Shown in pieces: positions 22,608 to 35,559 of a DNA stretch of 64,000 nt. The position numbers and the translations under genes were made by a program. The notes beneath the pieces are model-generated. The model was not told the DNA's origin and did not search any database. It saw only the letters and a list, made by a program, of their open reading frames with translations. Source of the DNA: Homalodisca vitripennis (lineage: Eukaryota; Arthropoda; Insecta; Hemiptera; Cicadellidae); contig NC_060214.1 in the NCBI RefSeq assembly GCF_021130785.1, positions 107,048,001-107,112,000 on the forward strand, given 5' to 3'. Every line of letters starts with the position of its first letter. Position 1 is the stretch's first letter.

Positions 22608-23400
22608 ATAAGTTTTAACAACTAGTATTGAGTCCAATGAATATCAAAATGGAAATATCATCCTATTCAATTTAAATGATAGACATAACATGAAAAGTAT
22701 ATTTTAATTGGCTACTTAAGTCATTTAGTGACTTATTATTGATACTTCAATGCGAAGTTTTAAAGATGGAATATTTACAGACAATACCTTTTCCTCTGTA
22801 CAAAGGTCTACCAGTGGAATAATTGTATCGTTTTTTATGGGATGGAATATTGGAGGGTTATAAAACCGCTTTCACCTTTACGACATCGCTGCTTCTGTAA
22901 AGATTGTCCTTCTGTCATAATAAGCAGTAAAGCTTCGATGATTTAGCAAATTAATGGATTGCCTTTTATAATAAGTTATATAATAAGTTTTAATAACTTA
23001 TACTGAATAAAATGGATATCCGAACGGAAATAAATGGATATCTACTCATTTTTAAATTTTATATATGACTTGAAAGGTCTACATATTTTAATTTACATAA
23101 CAATGCCTTACGCATAACTATACGAAGTCATATAGTGAGTTATTATTGATAATTTAATACGAAGAGATTTAAATATTAAATATTTAAAGATAATACCTTT
23201 TCCACAATACAAAGTTCTACCAATGAAATAATTGCATCGTTTATTTTATGGGATGGAATACTGGAGGGATATAAAACTGCTTTCATCTTTATCCCGCTTA
23301 TAACATCACTGTCACTGCTTCTGTAAAGACTGTCTTTCCGCCACAATAAGCAGTAAAGGTTTCACAATTTACTGTAGCATATTAATAGATTGCCCCAGAT
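22608..23400. repeat. Two diverged tandem copies of a 374-bp TATA-containing repeat
   Basis: AAGTTTTAA opens copies at about 22,610 and 22,984. Both contain GGGATGGAATA, TGGAGGG, then TATAAAA (22,859-22,865 and 23,270-23,276), CTTTCA, CTTCTGTAAAGA and AATAAGCAGTAAAG in the same order. The two copies differ from each other far more than copy 2 differs from the single unit B copy (about 51,408-51,815, TATAAAA at 51,689-51,695). Confidence 0.75.
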
Positions 23401-25200
23401 AAAAATACATGCGATAACAGTTCACTACAAACTGGAAAGTGATAAATTAGTTCGATATCTTTGAAGATTTTATAAAATAATTGTTTGCATTTGATGACCT
23501 TACTTTCTGACTATAATACACGTGTAATTGTCCCTCCACAATATAGATTTGTGGATGCACCAGACTGTACGACAATTGTTGTATTTTAAAATTATATAAA
23601 CGAAATAGATTTTAATCTTGATTCAAAGAACGTAAGTAGAAAATAGAGTAACAAATATAACCCGTAACGTTAGAGAATTCTTTAAGGGTCCTACAATTTG
23701 CCGGATATGATAAAGTAGAAGAATTCGATTTTGAGTTTAGCTCCTTTTCACCTTTCTTATATTGCAGAATTCTTAAGCAATAATCCGTCACAAAATGGTG
23801 GCCATTCTCATTTGGGCAAATTTTGTATCTAGGGTAATTTATAATATAAATAAAAATTGACTTTTCATAAAATTATCAAGTAATACGAAACAACATTTAT
23901 TCGTATTTATTTCGTTCGAGTTTACGATGATGGGTGTTATGAAGTATACAATTGAACCGTTACAATTAAATATGTTTACAAATATAATAACGGATTAATT
24001 TTAACGAAATTAAGTCCACGTTTTACAAAGAAATTTATATTTTAATAACAGTTATTGTCTTGTTAAATTTTAAGTGTTTGATTATAATAACATGTCAACA
24101 TTGAGGGTTATTGTCCCAGCAGTGTTGTGCAAATTAATCATCTAAACTGATAACATTTAGACATTTAGAAGTGACGGCCACGTGTGAAATATCTTTCTCT
24201 TGACTGACCCGTAAGATATATATTATTTTGAGTTTTAATGAGCCTTTAATTGGCTTTTTTAGTTGCGGTTCTTTGTAGCAATTGAGAAATACTATCTGTA
24301 GGTGCGACTCGATGAGTTTTAAGCGGAGTTAAAATGCTTTTGTATTAATTTAACACGGGACTTTGCATCCAGCATTTAAACAAGAATCTACAGTTTAAAT
24401 ACCCGTATCGCAGTACACTTTAGGACCTCAATTCAACCGTAATTACCTATATAGGACGTACAAGCCTAGCTAAACTCTTGCAGTATAACGACAATTTGAA
24501 CACGCAGCCAACTTCGTCGTTTCCCCGGCAACACGTGTCCTGTTACTGTCTAGAGATGTACTTGGCCAATTCTCGCAGTAGCAATAACATTTTTATTTAT
24601 AAAAGTAAGTTGAACCACGTATGACAGTCGAATTTTAATGAAACGGAAAAGGACAAAAAGAAGAAAACCTGAACAAAAAAAGAGGAACTGAACAGTTAAA
24701 AAAGACTTAAATATTTTTATGGTATTTTTTTTGGTAGAAGATGTAATTTCTTTTAGTAAATCATGGCCGGTTAGTACGGAGAGAGTATATGACTTTACAA
24801 AGCGCAAAGCGGGTTTAACCCGAAGTGACAGGGTAAAAGTGAGCGGGCTTTGTGCGTAAATCGTACAGGGGTGTCGCCCTGTGTCATCTAAGCTAGAAGT
24901 TACTTTTTATTTGTTTGAATTTAGGCTTGATTAAACGTATTTGCGGAGGTAATTCTTGAAGTAAAATGAAGTAACCGATCATACACAACAGTGAGTTGAA
25001 TTTATATTATTTATATATTGTGTATTTTAGTATTTTACATCAGCGGATAGTATTTAAAAATAATTATCTCCTATAAGTCTTTTTTAATCCAACTGTTATT
25101 TCTTAATTGTTGGACTTACGTGTCAGTATTTTAATAAATTATCATTTAAGTTCACCGGTTCATATATCTTTAAATCATAGCATAGTTTTTTTATTTTTTT
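23401..25200. other. Conserved non-coding stretch (B counterpart about 51,816-53,620)
   Basis: No gene is visible. A well-conserved, GC-richer block at 24,730-24,900 contains a small hairpin built on ACAGGG and CCCTGT, retained with compensated loop bases in unit B (53,285-53,306). Confidence 0.4.
23733..23757. mobile_element. Solo arm fragment of foldback family 1 (B counterpart 52,152-52,176)
   Basis: An isolated GAGTTTAGCTCC followed by TTCACC, the inner arm of family 1, lies without a partner arm nearby. Confidence 0.45.
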
Positions 25201-25217
25201 GTTTAACTTTGCAGTAG

Positions 25218-25294
25218 TGTACTAATTTTATACTTCTAAAAGTATTTCTTCTTTTGTTTCAGGTGAGTGATTCGTGTTATTTTGCTGTGAGTAT
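25218..25294 (+). promoter_or_regulatory. Recursive splice site (ratchet point) candidate, unit A
   Basis: A branch-point-like TACTAAT (near 25,219-25,225) is followed by the pyrimidine tract TTTCTTCTTTTGTTTCAG, ending at 25,262. Immediately after it comes a 5' splice site, GTGAGT. A second GTGAGT lies 24 bases downstream (25,287), framed as a minimal cryptic exon. Juxtaposed CAG|GTRAGT behind a long pyrimidine tract is the established signature of zero-length exons that split very long introns, and a following 5' splice site is typical of recursive-splicing exons. It implies transcription of the plus strand. The sequence shows the motif; use as a splice site is inferred. Confidence 0.55.
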
Positions 25295-26563
25295 AACTAG
25301 TACTTTACTCTTCTATATTTAATACTGTCGCCAACGAATGTGAAGTGGCCAGCATTGGAGATATAGTATAGTCTGTGTAAGATTTGAAAGTGTATGTTTT
25401 TGGCATACAAAAATTCGATTGTTAGAATTAGATTGGCGAAAAAATAATAACTAGAACAAGTATTTAAAATAATATCGCTGAATTTAATTTGTATTAATTT
25501 CTTATTAGGATTTTATTAAATCATAATCTACATAGGTAAAGAAATATTAAATAAATGTTCTGTTTAATACCGCTACTGTAAATCCAACTATCCCTTATCC
25601 TTGCATTGTCCTGTCAAGGACTAGGCTAACATCAAGGACGCAAACAAACACAGTATCTTCCTTCATAAAGTCTTTCATGAATACTTATTTTCTCAAAAGT
25701 TTTAGCTTCATAACAAATAAATCCATTAATAACTTGAAGACACAAACCTTTTTCAATCCTTTAAGAGTTTATTTTTAAATCTATACATTTATATAGGTAT
25801 CTAAATTAAATTAAGAAACTCGAATATTTATTGCGTAAGTACTAGTAACTATTTATAATGTAAATAAATAAGGAATAATTTGTAGTTCAGAACTTTGTTG
25901 TGGAAGCGTAAAATTACGAACTATTTGATAAAAGTTGTATGCACTATTCATTACCTTCCTTTATTTGGGTACTTATAAATTAAACTTAGATTTCTGGTTC
26001 AAGAGCAATCTAGCTTTAACTTTAAAAAACAATCAATTAAAATTTTGAACATTGCATTTAAAAGTAATAACTTTTTAAGGGATGTAGATATGGTTTCTAG
26101 AGTTAAACTCACATTAAGAAATTAATATAATCTTTCCAGCTTAGTCGAAAGAAGTAGATAGATATTTTTATTACAAATATTAATTATTTGTTTTTATAGG
26201 ATTTACATATAATCGAGCTGTCAAATACAGTTTGAGATGAAAAACTTAATTAAAATTTAAAGTTTAGGAAATTGTATAAGCATTCTAGAACACTTTGTTT
26301 CCATTTTGGCTCCAGGTCCATAATTAGCGAAGTTCTATTTTTTATTTAACTGTTAATGACAATATTAGAATGAAATAGCGTACCAAACTGGCCAATGACC
26401 ATGGCTGAGTCATTTATAAGTTCGGTTTGTGTACCAACCAAAGTTTAAAGTTTGATTATATTATATATCATATATTTAATTCCTACTATGAGGAAGACTA
26501 CAATGGGCTGATTTTGAACACAAAATCTACCTAAATGTGACATTACGGGACCATATTAAATCG
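25295..26563. other. AT-rich non-coding stretch closing the unit (B counterpart 53,724-55,016)
   Basis: No gene is visible. Unit B has a small inserted hairpin at about 54,293-54,316 (ACGAGAT and ATCTCGT around a ten-base loop) that unit A lacks. Confidence 0.4.
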
Positions 26564-26661
26564 TAACTGATGATTTTTAATCACCATTCAGATTTTTCAT
26601 ACATTCCATACATTATAAACTCATTGTGTACACATAATTCCATCTCCTTCCATTGAAAGCA

Positions 26662-27014
26662 CCTCTACTCATCAGAGAGTACAAGTTTTAAGTTTCCCAG
26701 TTACAACCTGAACATCCAATTACAACTGCAATGACTCGTCCCATTGTGGCCGAGCCTACCAGCAACCGGGAACAAATACGGGCCAGAAAACAATAACAGT
26801 GACAATAACCTGCTCAAGTGACAATAACAGACGGATCGTTAGCCGGGCAGCAGCGACGGCATACTTGTGCCTTTATTGTGCATTGTGTCCCGCGCACAAT
26901 TATTGTGTGCGCTATTGTGACCGCTAGCGTCCCGTATCTCCAACACACCCTCGGGTTGTGGTTTCGACAGGTGTTCATCCATTCAATGCATGTTGAGTTA
27001 AACCTGACGTGAAG
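26662..27014. promoter_or_regulatory. GC-richer ATTGT/ACAAT block (copy B)
   Basis: This is the second copy of the block at 100-450, with the ATTGTG and ACAATAAC motifs all retained. It sits at the start of unit B. Substitutions relative to the other copies fall mostly outside the ATTGT/ACAAT cores. Confidence 0.45.
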
Positions 27015-29979
27015 TTTTTATTCACTAAGTGGGTTGAAGGGAATAAATCCCTTTGAAAATTATCGTGTTCTTTTACGAAAGGTAAACTATTTAAATTGTA
27101 TAATAATTATATTTTATATAACTATTTGTTATATAGTGGTAATATAATTAAATATATATTCGAGCACCATAAAACAATGTTTACACAGAACAGTTGATTA
27201 CATTTTTCAGGCTTTTTCATCTTATTGTATCAACATATTCTACTTACCTGATTTTTTTCAGAACCTTTACGATTTTAACAGTTATTCTGTTATTAGGGGC
27301 GGATACGAATCGAACAATCAAAGTTCATTATAATCGGTATAACTATCCTTCAGTTTGAATGGATGTTTTATGCTTCTAAATAATAATATATGCTGTAATA
27401 CACGGGGTCTATTTATAATATAATTGTTGTGAAAGAGTTCCAAAATCAATGTTTTATACTTTGAAAGCGGTGGAAAAGTTATATTTCTAAATAAATGTTT
27501 TAATAAACATCTGTTATAGAAAGAAGTAGTAAATTGTGGTGGTTTTGGATGAATCTCTAGAAGATTTCCCTTTGTTACATGAATTTTCCGGTTTTTAATG
27601 GTATTGATGGTTTTATATACACAGAAAATAATCCACAGATTTAAAATATCGGAAAATTATTGACGATTAATCTTGTGACAATCAGAACGCGTAGCAATCT
27701 ACTAGGCCTACTTCCAGTAAATATAGCCTACATACGTATTTTTTTATAGCAAACAAAGTGTGAAATATTTATTTTTAAAACTCATTGAGTGCTATTTTTG
27801 CTAAATTCTTGGTTTGTTTGAAGTTAGAATAAGTCATTGCATGTTGAAATAATACTGAGAATCTTAGTCTTGAAATTATAACATTGAGGAGACCACTACC
27901 AATAAATGAATTTAGTTGTGCCTTTAATTGTGTTAGTTACACGACAGATAACTCATCCAGTGCTTTTAATTAAGACACGACAAATTGCGCTTGGACTGCT
28001 CTCAGTAGAGTGAGAGGTCAGGTAGCAAATATTTGCACGGTAACAATAAAAGTTACGTGGCGAGCCCTAGCGTCAGACCTCAAAAGCCACTGAAATAATC
28101 TTCCGGACCACAGCATATCAAGTCGGCATATATGATTTATCTCCTGCGTAACTAATACAATAAGAAATTATACCAGCTTGGGATCTTCAAAAAATGTCAA
28201 AATAGGTTGTTTGTTTGAGCGTTCCTCCGTCAATGGTGAAGTTAGAAGTTAGATTTCCTACGACAAAGTAGCGAGATACAATTCCATTACAAGAACCACA
28301 GAGACACTTGTCTGCTCCTATGGGGCTATATTGGATTCCCTCCAGCGCTTTGGTGTTTGAACATTTATAGTAAGAAATAAAAAAGTGTTACCGATTCAAA
28401 ACAAAACTTTTGTAAATAAGCTTTTAAATTTAATTATTTTATTTTATTTAAAGCTCTTGGTTTTTACTAATTAGTATAATTAGCTCTTTAGTCTTTTTAA
28501 GTCAGCAAATCCTGAACTTAGAAAATAGTGCTCTTTAACAACTATGGTATTTTTTTGGATTGTTATTACGTACTAACTTTGCTAAAGTAATGGAACTCAC
28601 AATTTTCGTTACCAGCGGAATTAAGGTAGAGCCGTACAGCGCTGTTAAGTGGACGGTAACAAAGAGCTTGGAAGATTAAGGCAATATTTTACCGGGATCG
28701 GATTTAGGGGTCTTAACAACCTTAGTTAATGCCGGATTACTTTAGCCTTAAATTGGGAAACAACATAGTATTCTGGAACTTATATGGGACATATTCCACC
28801 TTACGCGAGTGTTTAGAATCTTTCGAAAATTGTATTTATATAATTAATACACTATTGTTATTATATATTTAATTACGAGTATTTGAACTTTAGGTTCTAC
28901 CTAATTTTTAAAAGCAAGTCAGAATATGAATTTAATAAATGTTACGTATATTTTAAATGTTACGACTGGAACGCTCTACATTTCCTTAAAATCTTTAATA
29001 TAAAATAACATTTTAGATATTTTAATTTAACTATTTTACTCTTTTAGGAGCTGCACCGTACTATCAAACTCGCAGTATCATGGTTATATGTAATAACATT
29101 GTAGTTCAAGTGATATATAGCCTGTATCAGTATAAACATTAAATTGGGAGGAGATATTGACAACCATAGTGGGCAATAAAGTATGCAGCATTTAATTTTT
29201 GTATTTATGTTGGTTATGTATTAATTACACTACGGTTTTACTCCGGATTTTGAATACGACAGCAGTATATAACTTAACAATTACGTCATTTATAGTTTAT
29301 AACATTTTTAAACCTTAGTAGACTATAGTTCGTAAACGAGAAAGTAAATAAATAATCCTTGTACATTTTTTAATGTTATCACACATTCAAAACTGTTGTA
29401 AATATAATAGTGTTTAACGTAAGTAGTTTATTTGGTGTTTCATAGCAAATTTTAAAATCTTCCGCCAGGATGCAAGTGGAATAGATTGTAAATTTACACT
29501 TTTAATTGTTATATATTTTCCCCTTTTAAAAGTGTCACAAATAAAAATAGCCCTTTTTATCTTTTTCATTTATGAACATTTTTTATTCATTACATGGAGT
29601 CACATTACAAAGTTGCATAACATATACCACTATGAACTTCTGATATTGCGTCTGAATTACTTGTAATATGATATTTTAAACTTTTATAGCCCCAAAGGAG
29701 CTGTGTCTTCAAGCCTCACATGACATCTTTACTTTTGTTCAACGGACCGTAATACATTCTTAAATATTAAAATATAAAATATTGCATACAGAATTCTCGC
29801 TTATAAATAATAGCGTTTATAGGAAGGGAAAGATGTCGTCGCTCTATGGAAGTTGGCAACTCTGTTGCTTCTCAGTCGACTGACTGTGACTGTGAGCATA
29901 GCTGCTTCAGCGACTTGAATGAGTTTAGTTTTACCGTAAAAACCTGTCGACTCAGTAAATACTCTGAACTGATATATTA

Positions 29980-29982
<3 letters not shown>

Positions 29983-30021
<39 letters not shown>
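29983..30021. repeat. Uninterrupted run of 39 T, unit B only
   Basis: Unit A has ordinary mixed sequence here (about 3,480-3,520). On the minus strand it would be an A39 tract, but no retroposed body is visible beside it. Confidence 0.95.
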
Positions 30022-30023
<2 letters not shown>

Positions 30024-31825
30024 TATTTTTATAACATAATTTACTTACTTGATTCAAACGCCTCGATACCACAGGAAATGCCGGCTTTGATTTCCTCACT
30101 AGTGTTCCACCTTCGTTAGTTCGGGGGTAACATGTTTGTTCATGCCCTTGACGCCCGCCAACGTGACACGGGATAGTAAGGCCTGCTCTAATGACGTTAC
30201 TCCTGCACTTGTTTGTTTGGTTTCAGTTCTCTTTGTGACAGCTAGCAGAAATAGGTTTTTGAAATTAAAAAGCGTTTAATATAATATTAAAACTACATAA
30301 AATTTAAAAAATCAACTATCTATTGTGTAATAAAAAGACCTTAACCTTAAACAAATACTTGCATTTTTTATCATGTTTATTATGTAGACGCTGCTAATCC
30401 TTAATTCGACAATAAATTATTAATAGAAGATCAATCCAATATTTAATAATATCGAGTTATTTTATGATATAAAAATTCATGTTATTTACAGCCAACATTT
30501 ATAAATGACAGTGTTATTCAGTTTTTACAGCATATAACTATTGCAAATGTCCGAAACTCTGCTATCATTTCGTTATTTACTGTTAAGAAGCATTATGTTA
30601 ATCAAGCTATTAAAATTGTTTTCTTCTTCTGATCTTATTTATAAACAGAAATAACGCTTTGAACAAGGAATTATTTGAAAATATGCAATATTCTTTTGAA
30701 GTGCAACTTATGCTGCTGTTAAATATTGAAGGAGTAGAGTTCTTACTGCATGTGTTGGTCAGGGAATATGGTAGAGACTTGTGCCGTAATATCGCTCCTG
30801 ATTTCAACGCGGGTGTCTTATATACAGTCTCTTCAGTTGATGTAATGCCATTACCAACTTTGTGTTAAAAGGTATTTAGAGGTATTTTTCTCGGCCCAAT
30901 AAAATATATGATTTAATAAAATACAAGTTCAGAAAATTATCATTTTGTCCAATTTGTTTCAACAATGAAAAAGACACATAAAAATCGCATAAATAGTGTA
31001 TGTTTTAGTGACAACCTCTGAATTTGAATATAATTGGAATTAAACCCTTGAGTGCCACAGGCATGTACTCTAGATGTACCTCCCAGTCTTGTAAGTTACC
31101 GGCACTATAGGGTTAATATTTATATATGTCCAGAGTGGGAGTGTAACTGTCCCTACTGTATAAACTGCAGCTCAAGTTTAATACAGAAAGAGGTTAGATA
31201 GTTCAGACTCAGATATCAAAGGTATTGTAGGCAATACCAAGCAAGGCTGGGGCTGTTTGTGATGGTTGGGCGAGAACCTCCATATATCACCGACAGTAGT
31301 ATCTCACTCTTGTAATCGATCTGGGCGATAGATCTTCCTCACAGACAACATTTCTATCGGATATTGTGCAAAAAGGCCAATTACAACCGAGCTAATAGAT
31401 TTTATCTATATGAGATTGGATTACGCAACACCACGTGAGCGTAACAGGCTACGCCTAGGATGTATGCAAAATGTTAAGTCTTTATCTCATTTCGTTTTTT
31501 AAATCTCCTCCGCAGAGGCAATCATCCGGTCAATTATACAGAAAATAAAAGTTTACACCTGTTCTCCCCAGCAGACAAAAGGATACTGTGCTACACAACT
31601 AAGAAATTCAATCAATGGATTCAATGACGCTCAACCAAATGACATGCACCATCATAGAACTCCTTCTTATCTTTGATAAATTAAGTTTAATGCATACTAA
31701 AAGTCAGCAAATGAAGTATTTCTCGAGTATTTTTTTTAATATTTAGGCTTCATGTGTGACTACGTTACGTGTTACATTTTTGAGATGTTTGTACTCAGTT
31801 TGTTTCCCTAATTATTTATTCTCCA

Positions 31826-32050
31826 ATTTTCTCGTTGGTATCCAGGATACCTATAAGACTAATGTAAAAATTTTTGCTAACGCTCAATCCACTCACTGGA
31901 CTACAGAAGTGAAACTTTGCATGAAGCTTCATTTATATATATGCAACATCGAGTTCTAAGATTTTCCTTGTCTGTCCATGGGATTTGGTTATGGTTTGGT
32001 GAAACCTTTTTACATCGGTCTTGTTGGTAACCATGGTAGAAACTAAAAAA
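31826..32050. mobile_element. Foldback element, family 2 (unit B)
   Basis: This is the duplicate of the element at 5,336-5,556, with the same inverted-repeat arms and small indels in the centre. Insertion therefore predates the tandem duplication. Confidence 0.5.
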
Positions 32051-32171
32051 TCGCTGAAGAAATATATTTGTAAATAAATTTAACACAATCACATACGTAT
32101 GACAATCACATGTGACATTAAGACAAATATAAAACATGTAAAACACATGTAACTGTAGACTTGACATTTTG

Positions 32172-32330
32172 CATATCTGAGAAGTCTGCTATGGTAATAT
32201 ATATATATTACCCACATTGTCTTATTCACAAATCAGTAATAGACATGTTCTTTGTTGCCTTCTGGATAAATTACCGTGATATTGGCAACATTACATACTT
32301 TGGATATTTTTTAATTCTCGTTCTATAATT
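32172..32330. other. Unit-specific block with a 20-bp AT palindrome
   Basis: This is the unit B counterpart of 5,683-5,875, but of different sequence. It contains a perfect 20-bp palindrome at 32,193-32,212 (GGTAAT, alternating TA, ATTACC). No coding potential is seen. Confidence 0.45.
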
Positions 32331-32471
32331 TTTACATTTTTACATTTTCTCTTATAAAGGAAGTTATCTTAAGGGCTATGGCTTTAAATTATAGTATAAT
32401 AATAATAATCAAATCAATACTGATTTTACCACCTTACGCTAGGTAATACCTTGCAGTAACACGATTATCCG

Positions 32472-34000
32472 ATGAATCATCACAAGTTAGTTCAGAACCA
32501 TTCAGATGATACAATGTGACATTCCGAATTCCTGCCGGGCACATTTCTGGACTTATTGCTGTTGTAAGGAAACTTTACAGATGAACCCTCACAAGTTAGT
32601 TCAGAACCATTCAGATTATCCAATGTGACCTTCCGAATTCCTGCCGGGCACATTTCTGGACTTATTGCTGTTGTAAGGAAACTTTACAGATGAATCCTCA
32701 CAAGTTAGTTCAGAACCATTCAGATTATCCAATGTGACATTCCGAATTCCTGCCGGGCACATTTCTGGACTTATTGCTGTTGTAAGGAAACTTTACAGAT
32801 GAACCCTCACAAGTTAGTTCAGAACCATTCAGATTATCCAATGTGACATTCCGAATTCCTGCCGGGCACATTTCTGGACTTATTGCTGTTGTAAGGAAAC
32901 TTTACAGATGAATCCTCACAAGTTAGTTCAGAACCATTCAGATTATCCAATGTGACATTCCGAATTCCTGCCGGGCACATTTCTGGACTTATTGCTGTTG
33001 TAAGGAAACTTTACAGATGAATCCTCACAAGTTAGTTCAGAACCATTCAGATTATCCAATGTGACATTCCGAATTCCTGCCGGGCACATTTCTGGACTTA
33101 TTGCTGTTGTAAGGAAACTTTACAGATGAACCCTCACAAGTTAGTTCAGAATCATTCAGATTATCCAATGTGACATTCCGAATACCTGCCGGGCACATTT
33201 CTGGACTTATTGCTGTTGTAAGGAAACTTTACAGATGAACCCTCACAAGTTAGTTCAGAACCATTCAGATTATCCAATGTGACATTCCGAATACCTGCCG
33301 GGCACATTTCTGGACTTATTGCTGCTGTAAGGAAACTTTACAGATGAACCCTCACAAGTTAGTTCAGAACCATTCAGATTATCCAATGTGACATTCCGAA
33401 TACCTGCCGGGCACATTTCTGGACTTATTGCTGTTGTAAGGAAACTTTACAGATGAATCCTCACAAGTTAGTTCAGAACCATTCAGATTATCCAATGTGA
33501 CATTCCGAATTCCTGCCGGGCACATTTCTGGACTTATTGCTGTTGTAAGGAAACTTTACAGATGAACCCTCACAAGTTAGTTCAGAACCATTCAGATTAT
33601 CCAATGTGACATTCCGAATTCCTGCCGGGCACATTTCTGGACTTATTGCTGTTGTAAGGAAACTTTACAGATGAACCCTCACAAGTTAGTTCAGAACCAT
33701 TCAGATTATCCAATGTGACATTCCGAATACCTGCCGGGCACATTTCTGGACTTATTGCTGTTGTAAGGAAACTTTACAGATGAACCCTCACAAGTTAGTT
33801 CAGAACCATTCAGATTATCCAATGTGACATTCCGAATACCTGCCGGGCACATTTCTGGACTTATTGCTGTTGTAAGGAAACTTTACAGATGAATCCTCAC
33901 AAGTTAGTTCAGAACCATTCAGATTATCCAATGTGACATTCCGAATTCCTGCCGGGCACATTTCTGGACTTATTACTGTTGTAAGGAAACTTTACAGATG
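32472..34000. repeat. 109-bp minisatellite, 14 copies
   Basis: The word CACAAGTTAG recurs every 109 bases from 32,481 to 33,898 without a length change (13 intervals, 1,417 bases). Copies differ at a handful of positions: CCC or TCC before TCAC, GAATTCC or GAATACC, plus rare singletons. The first copy matches the single copy of unit A best, and the last carries the exit sequence shared with unit A. The near-perfect homogeneity implies a recent expansion. There are no spacers, so it is not a CRISPR array. Confidence 0.97.
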
Positions 34001-35559
34001 AAGTTTCACTGTTCTGTTACAGTTGGGAACTGTTTTTCCATGACTTACAACACTGTTCTTATTTCAATTGTATGAATGTTTTACGGTTTCGGAATATCTG
34101 GAGAAGGACATTAAATATCTACATCCGACGATATAGAGGCTTACCTATTTATGCAGGATGTATTTTTGTAATAGTCCACCATTGGATCTTGGAAATCGAC
34201 ATTATAGAGAGATTTTAAAAATATATAATTCAAACTTTTATAAATTTTTCAATCCGCTATTTTTTTCCTTACTGAAAATCCAGTATCCTTTATTGTTGTT
34301 TTCGGTAGGAAATGAGTTATAAGACTTTTATTCTTGGGGCTTTCATCATATTTCCAAATAGGAGCACTTAATGTGTTGGAAATATTTACGGAGTTTTACA
34401 TTGCGAAAACATTTTTTTGGAAATGCATCCACTTAAATATTCTAAAATTGATATTTTCCCCATGTTTCAAACTCTTTGTAAATGTAATTTTAACCGTTTA
34501 ATCGCGCAGACTATCGTTTTCTATTCAGACACTTCGAACCTACAAACACTTTTCCAACTTGAATCCCGCTTATTAATTATGTAAAGATGTTACATTCGTA
34601 GTTTAGACGATTCAAAGGGTGCGCATTTAAACGGCATTTTGGAATAATATACCCCATAATGAATCACAATGAGATGTAAGACATCTGTTATGATGTAAAA
34701 TTTACAAACCTGATGATAATAAAAGAATCTTAAACGTAATTTTCCTATTAAATCAAATATAATCCAGGGCTTTACATAAGTTGGCGAATACATAATTAAA
34801 AATGTCTCATAAAAGGGAAGGTTGTTTTAAATTTGCTGTCAGATTTGTGGTTTTTTCAAATTTTTAGCATTACAAAGTAACAACGTTTAAAGTTATGTAT
34901 TTTTTCAGCTTTATTATGAGTAATAAAAGACTTCTTTGCCCTAACTTTGCCTGGTAAAATACGACATACTCTACTTATCAGCTATTTTTAAATACGATTT
35001 TTAAATTTTATTTGCAACTACCTACAGTGGCCAGTAAAGATGTAATACAAGAATAAATATATTATTTTTGCAGCCTTTGTTAAAAAAATCTGATACTTAA
35101 TCAGTAATTCATTTAATTTATATTAAATTAATTCAGTGTTACGTCACTAGAAGGATACGCCTCTAATAATATTGCCGCTGAGGCCTTCTTCATGTCTTGT
35201 ATAACTGTTTAACAGACTTCAACCCAAATTTAATACTCGCTGAGCACCGAGGTGCCAATGTTAAACGGATAACAAAGAGCTGACAATATTTCCCCAGGGC
35301 ATATTTTGTTATCCTTTATTAACAGCCTTGTGTTATGTCGGATGCATTCCTAATGAACGGATGGGGAATTTAAGTGATGTCGATCAAATCGAATACTTAG
35401 AAGCTACTTTATAGAAATATTGAGATTGAAATTATGAGATTTCAAATATTGCTTAGTTCTTGGCAAAATATCTTTATACTAGAATGCACTTATGAGTTGA
35501 TCTAACATTTATTTCACAAATATAACCAATGAATTCAATGCTTCAATTACAGAGAGTTC

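Larger units (their letters stand above)
1..26563. repeat. Tandem segmental duplication, unit A
   Basis: The sequence from base 1 re-starts at 26,564 and again at 55,017 with the same order of landmarks, so this is one unit of a direct head-to-tail array. By eye, identity to unit B is mostly in the 90s, but uneven. Unit A carries private sequence at about 8,637-9,345 and a second copy of a 374-bp repeat near 22.6-23.4 kb. It lacks the 109-bp array expansion and the retrotransposon of unit B. I see no intact protein gene inside it. The left boundary is not visible because the window opens inside or at the edge of the homology, so more copies may lie upstream. Confidence 0.95.

Noticed and set aside
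27238..27252. Perfect minus-strand 5' splice consensus TCAG|GTAAGT in unit B
   Set aside because: It is absent in unit A, is preceded by purine-rich sequence, and has no matching 3' site or open frame.
32472..34000. Regularly spaced repeat that could suggest a CRISPR array
   Set aside because: The whole 109-base unit repeats with no unique spacers, and the DNA is eukaryotic.
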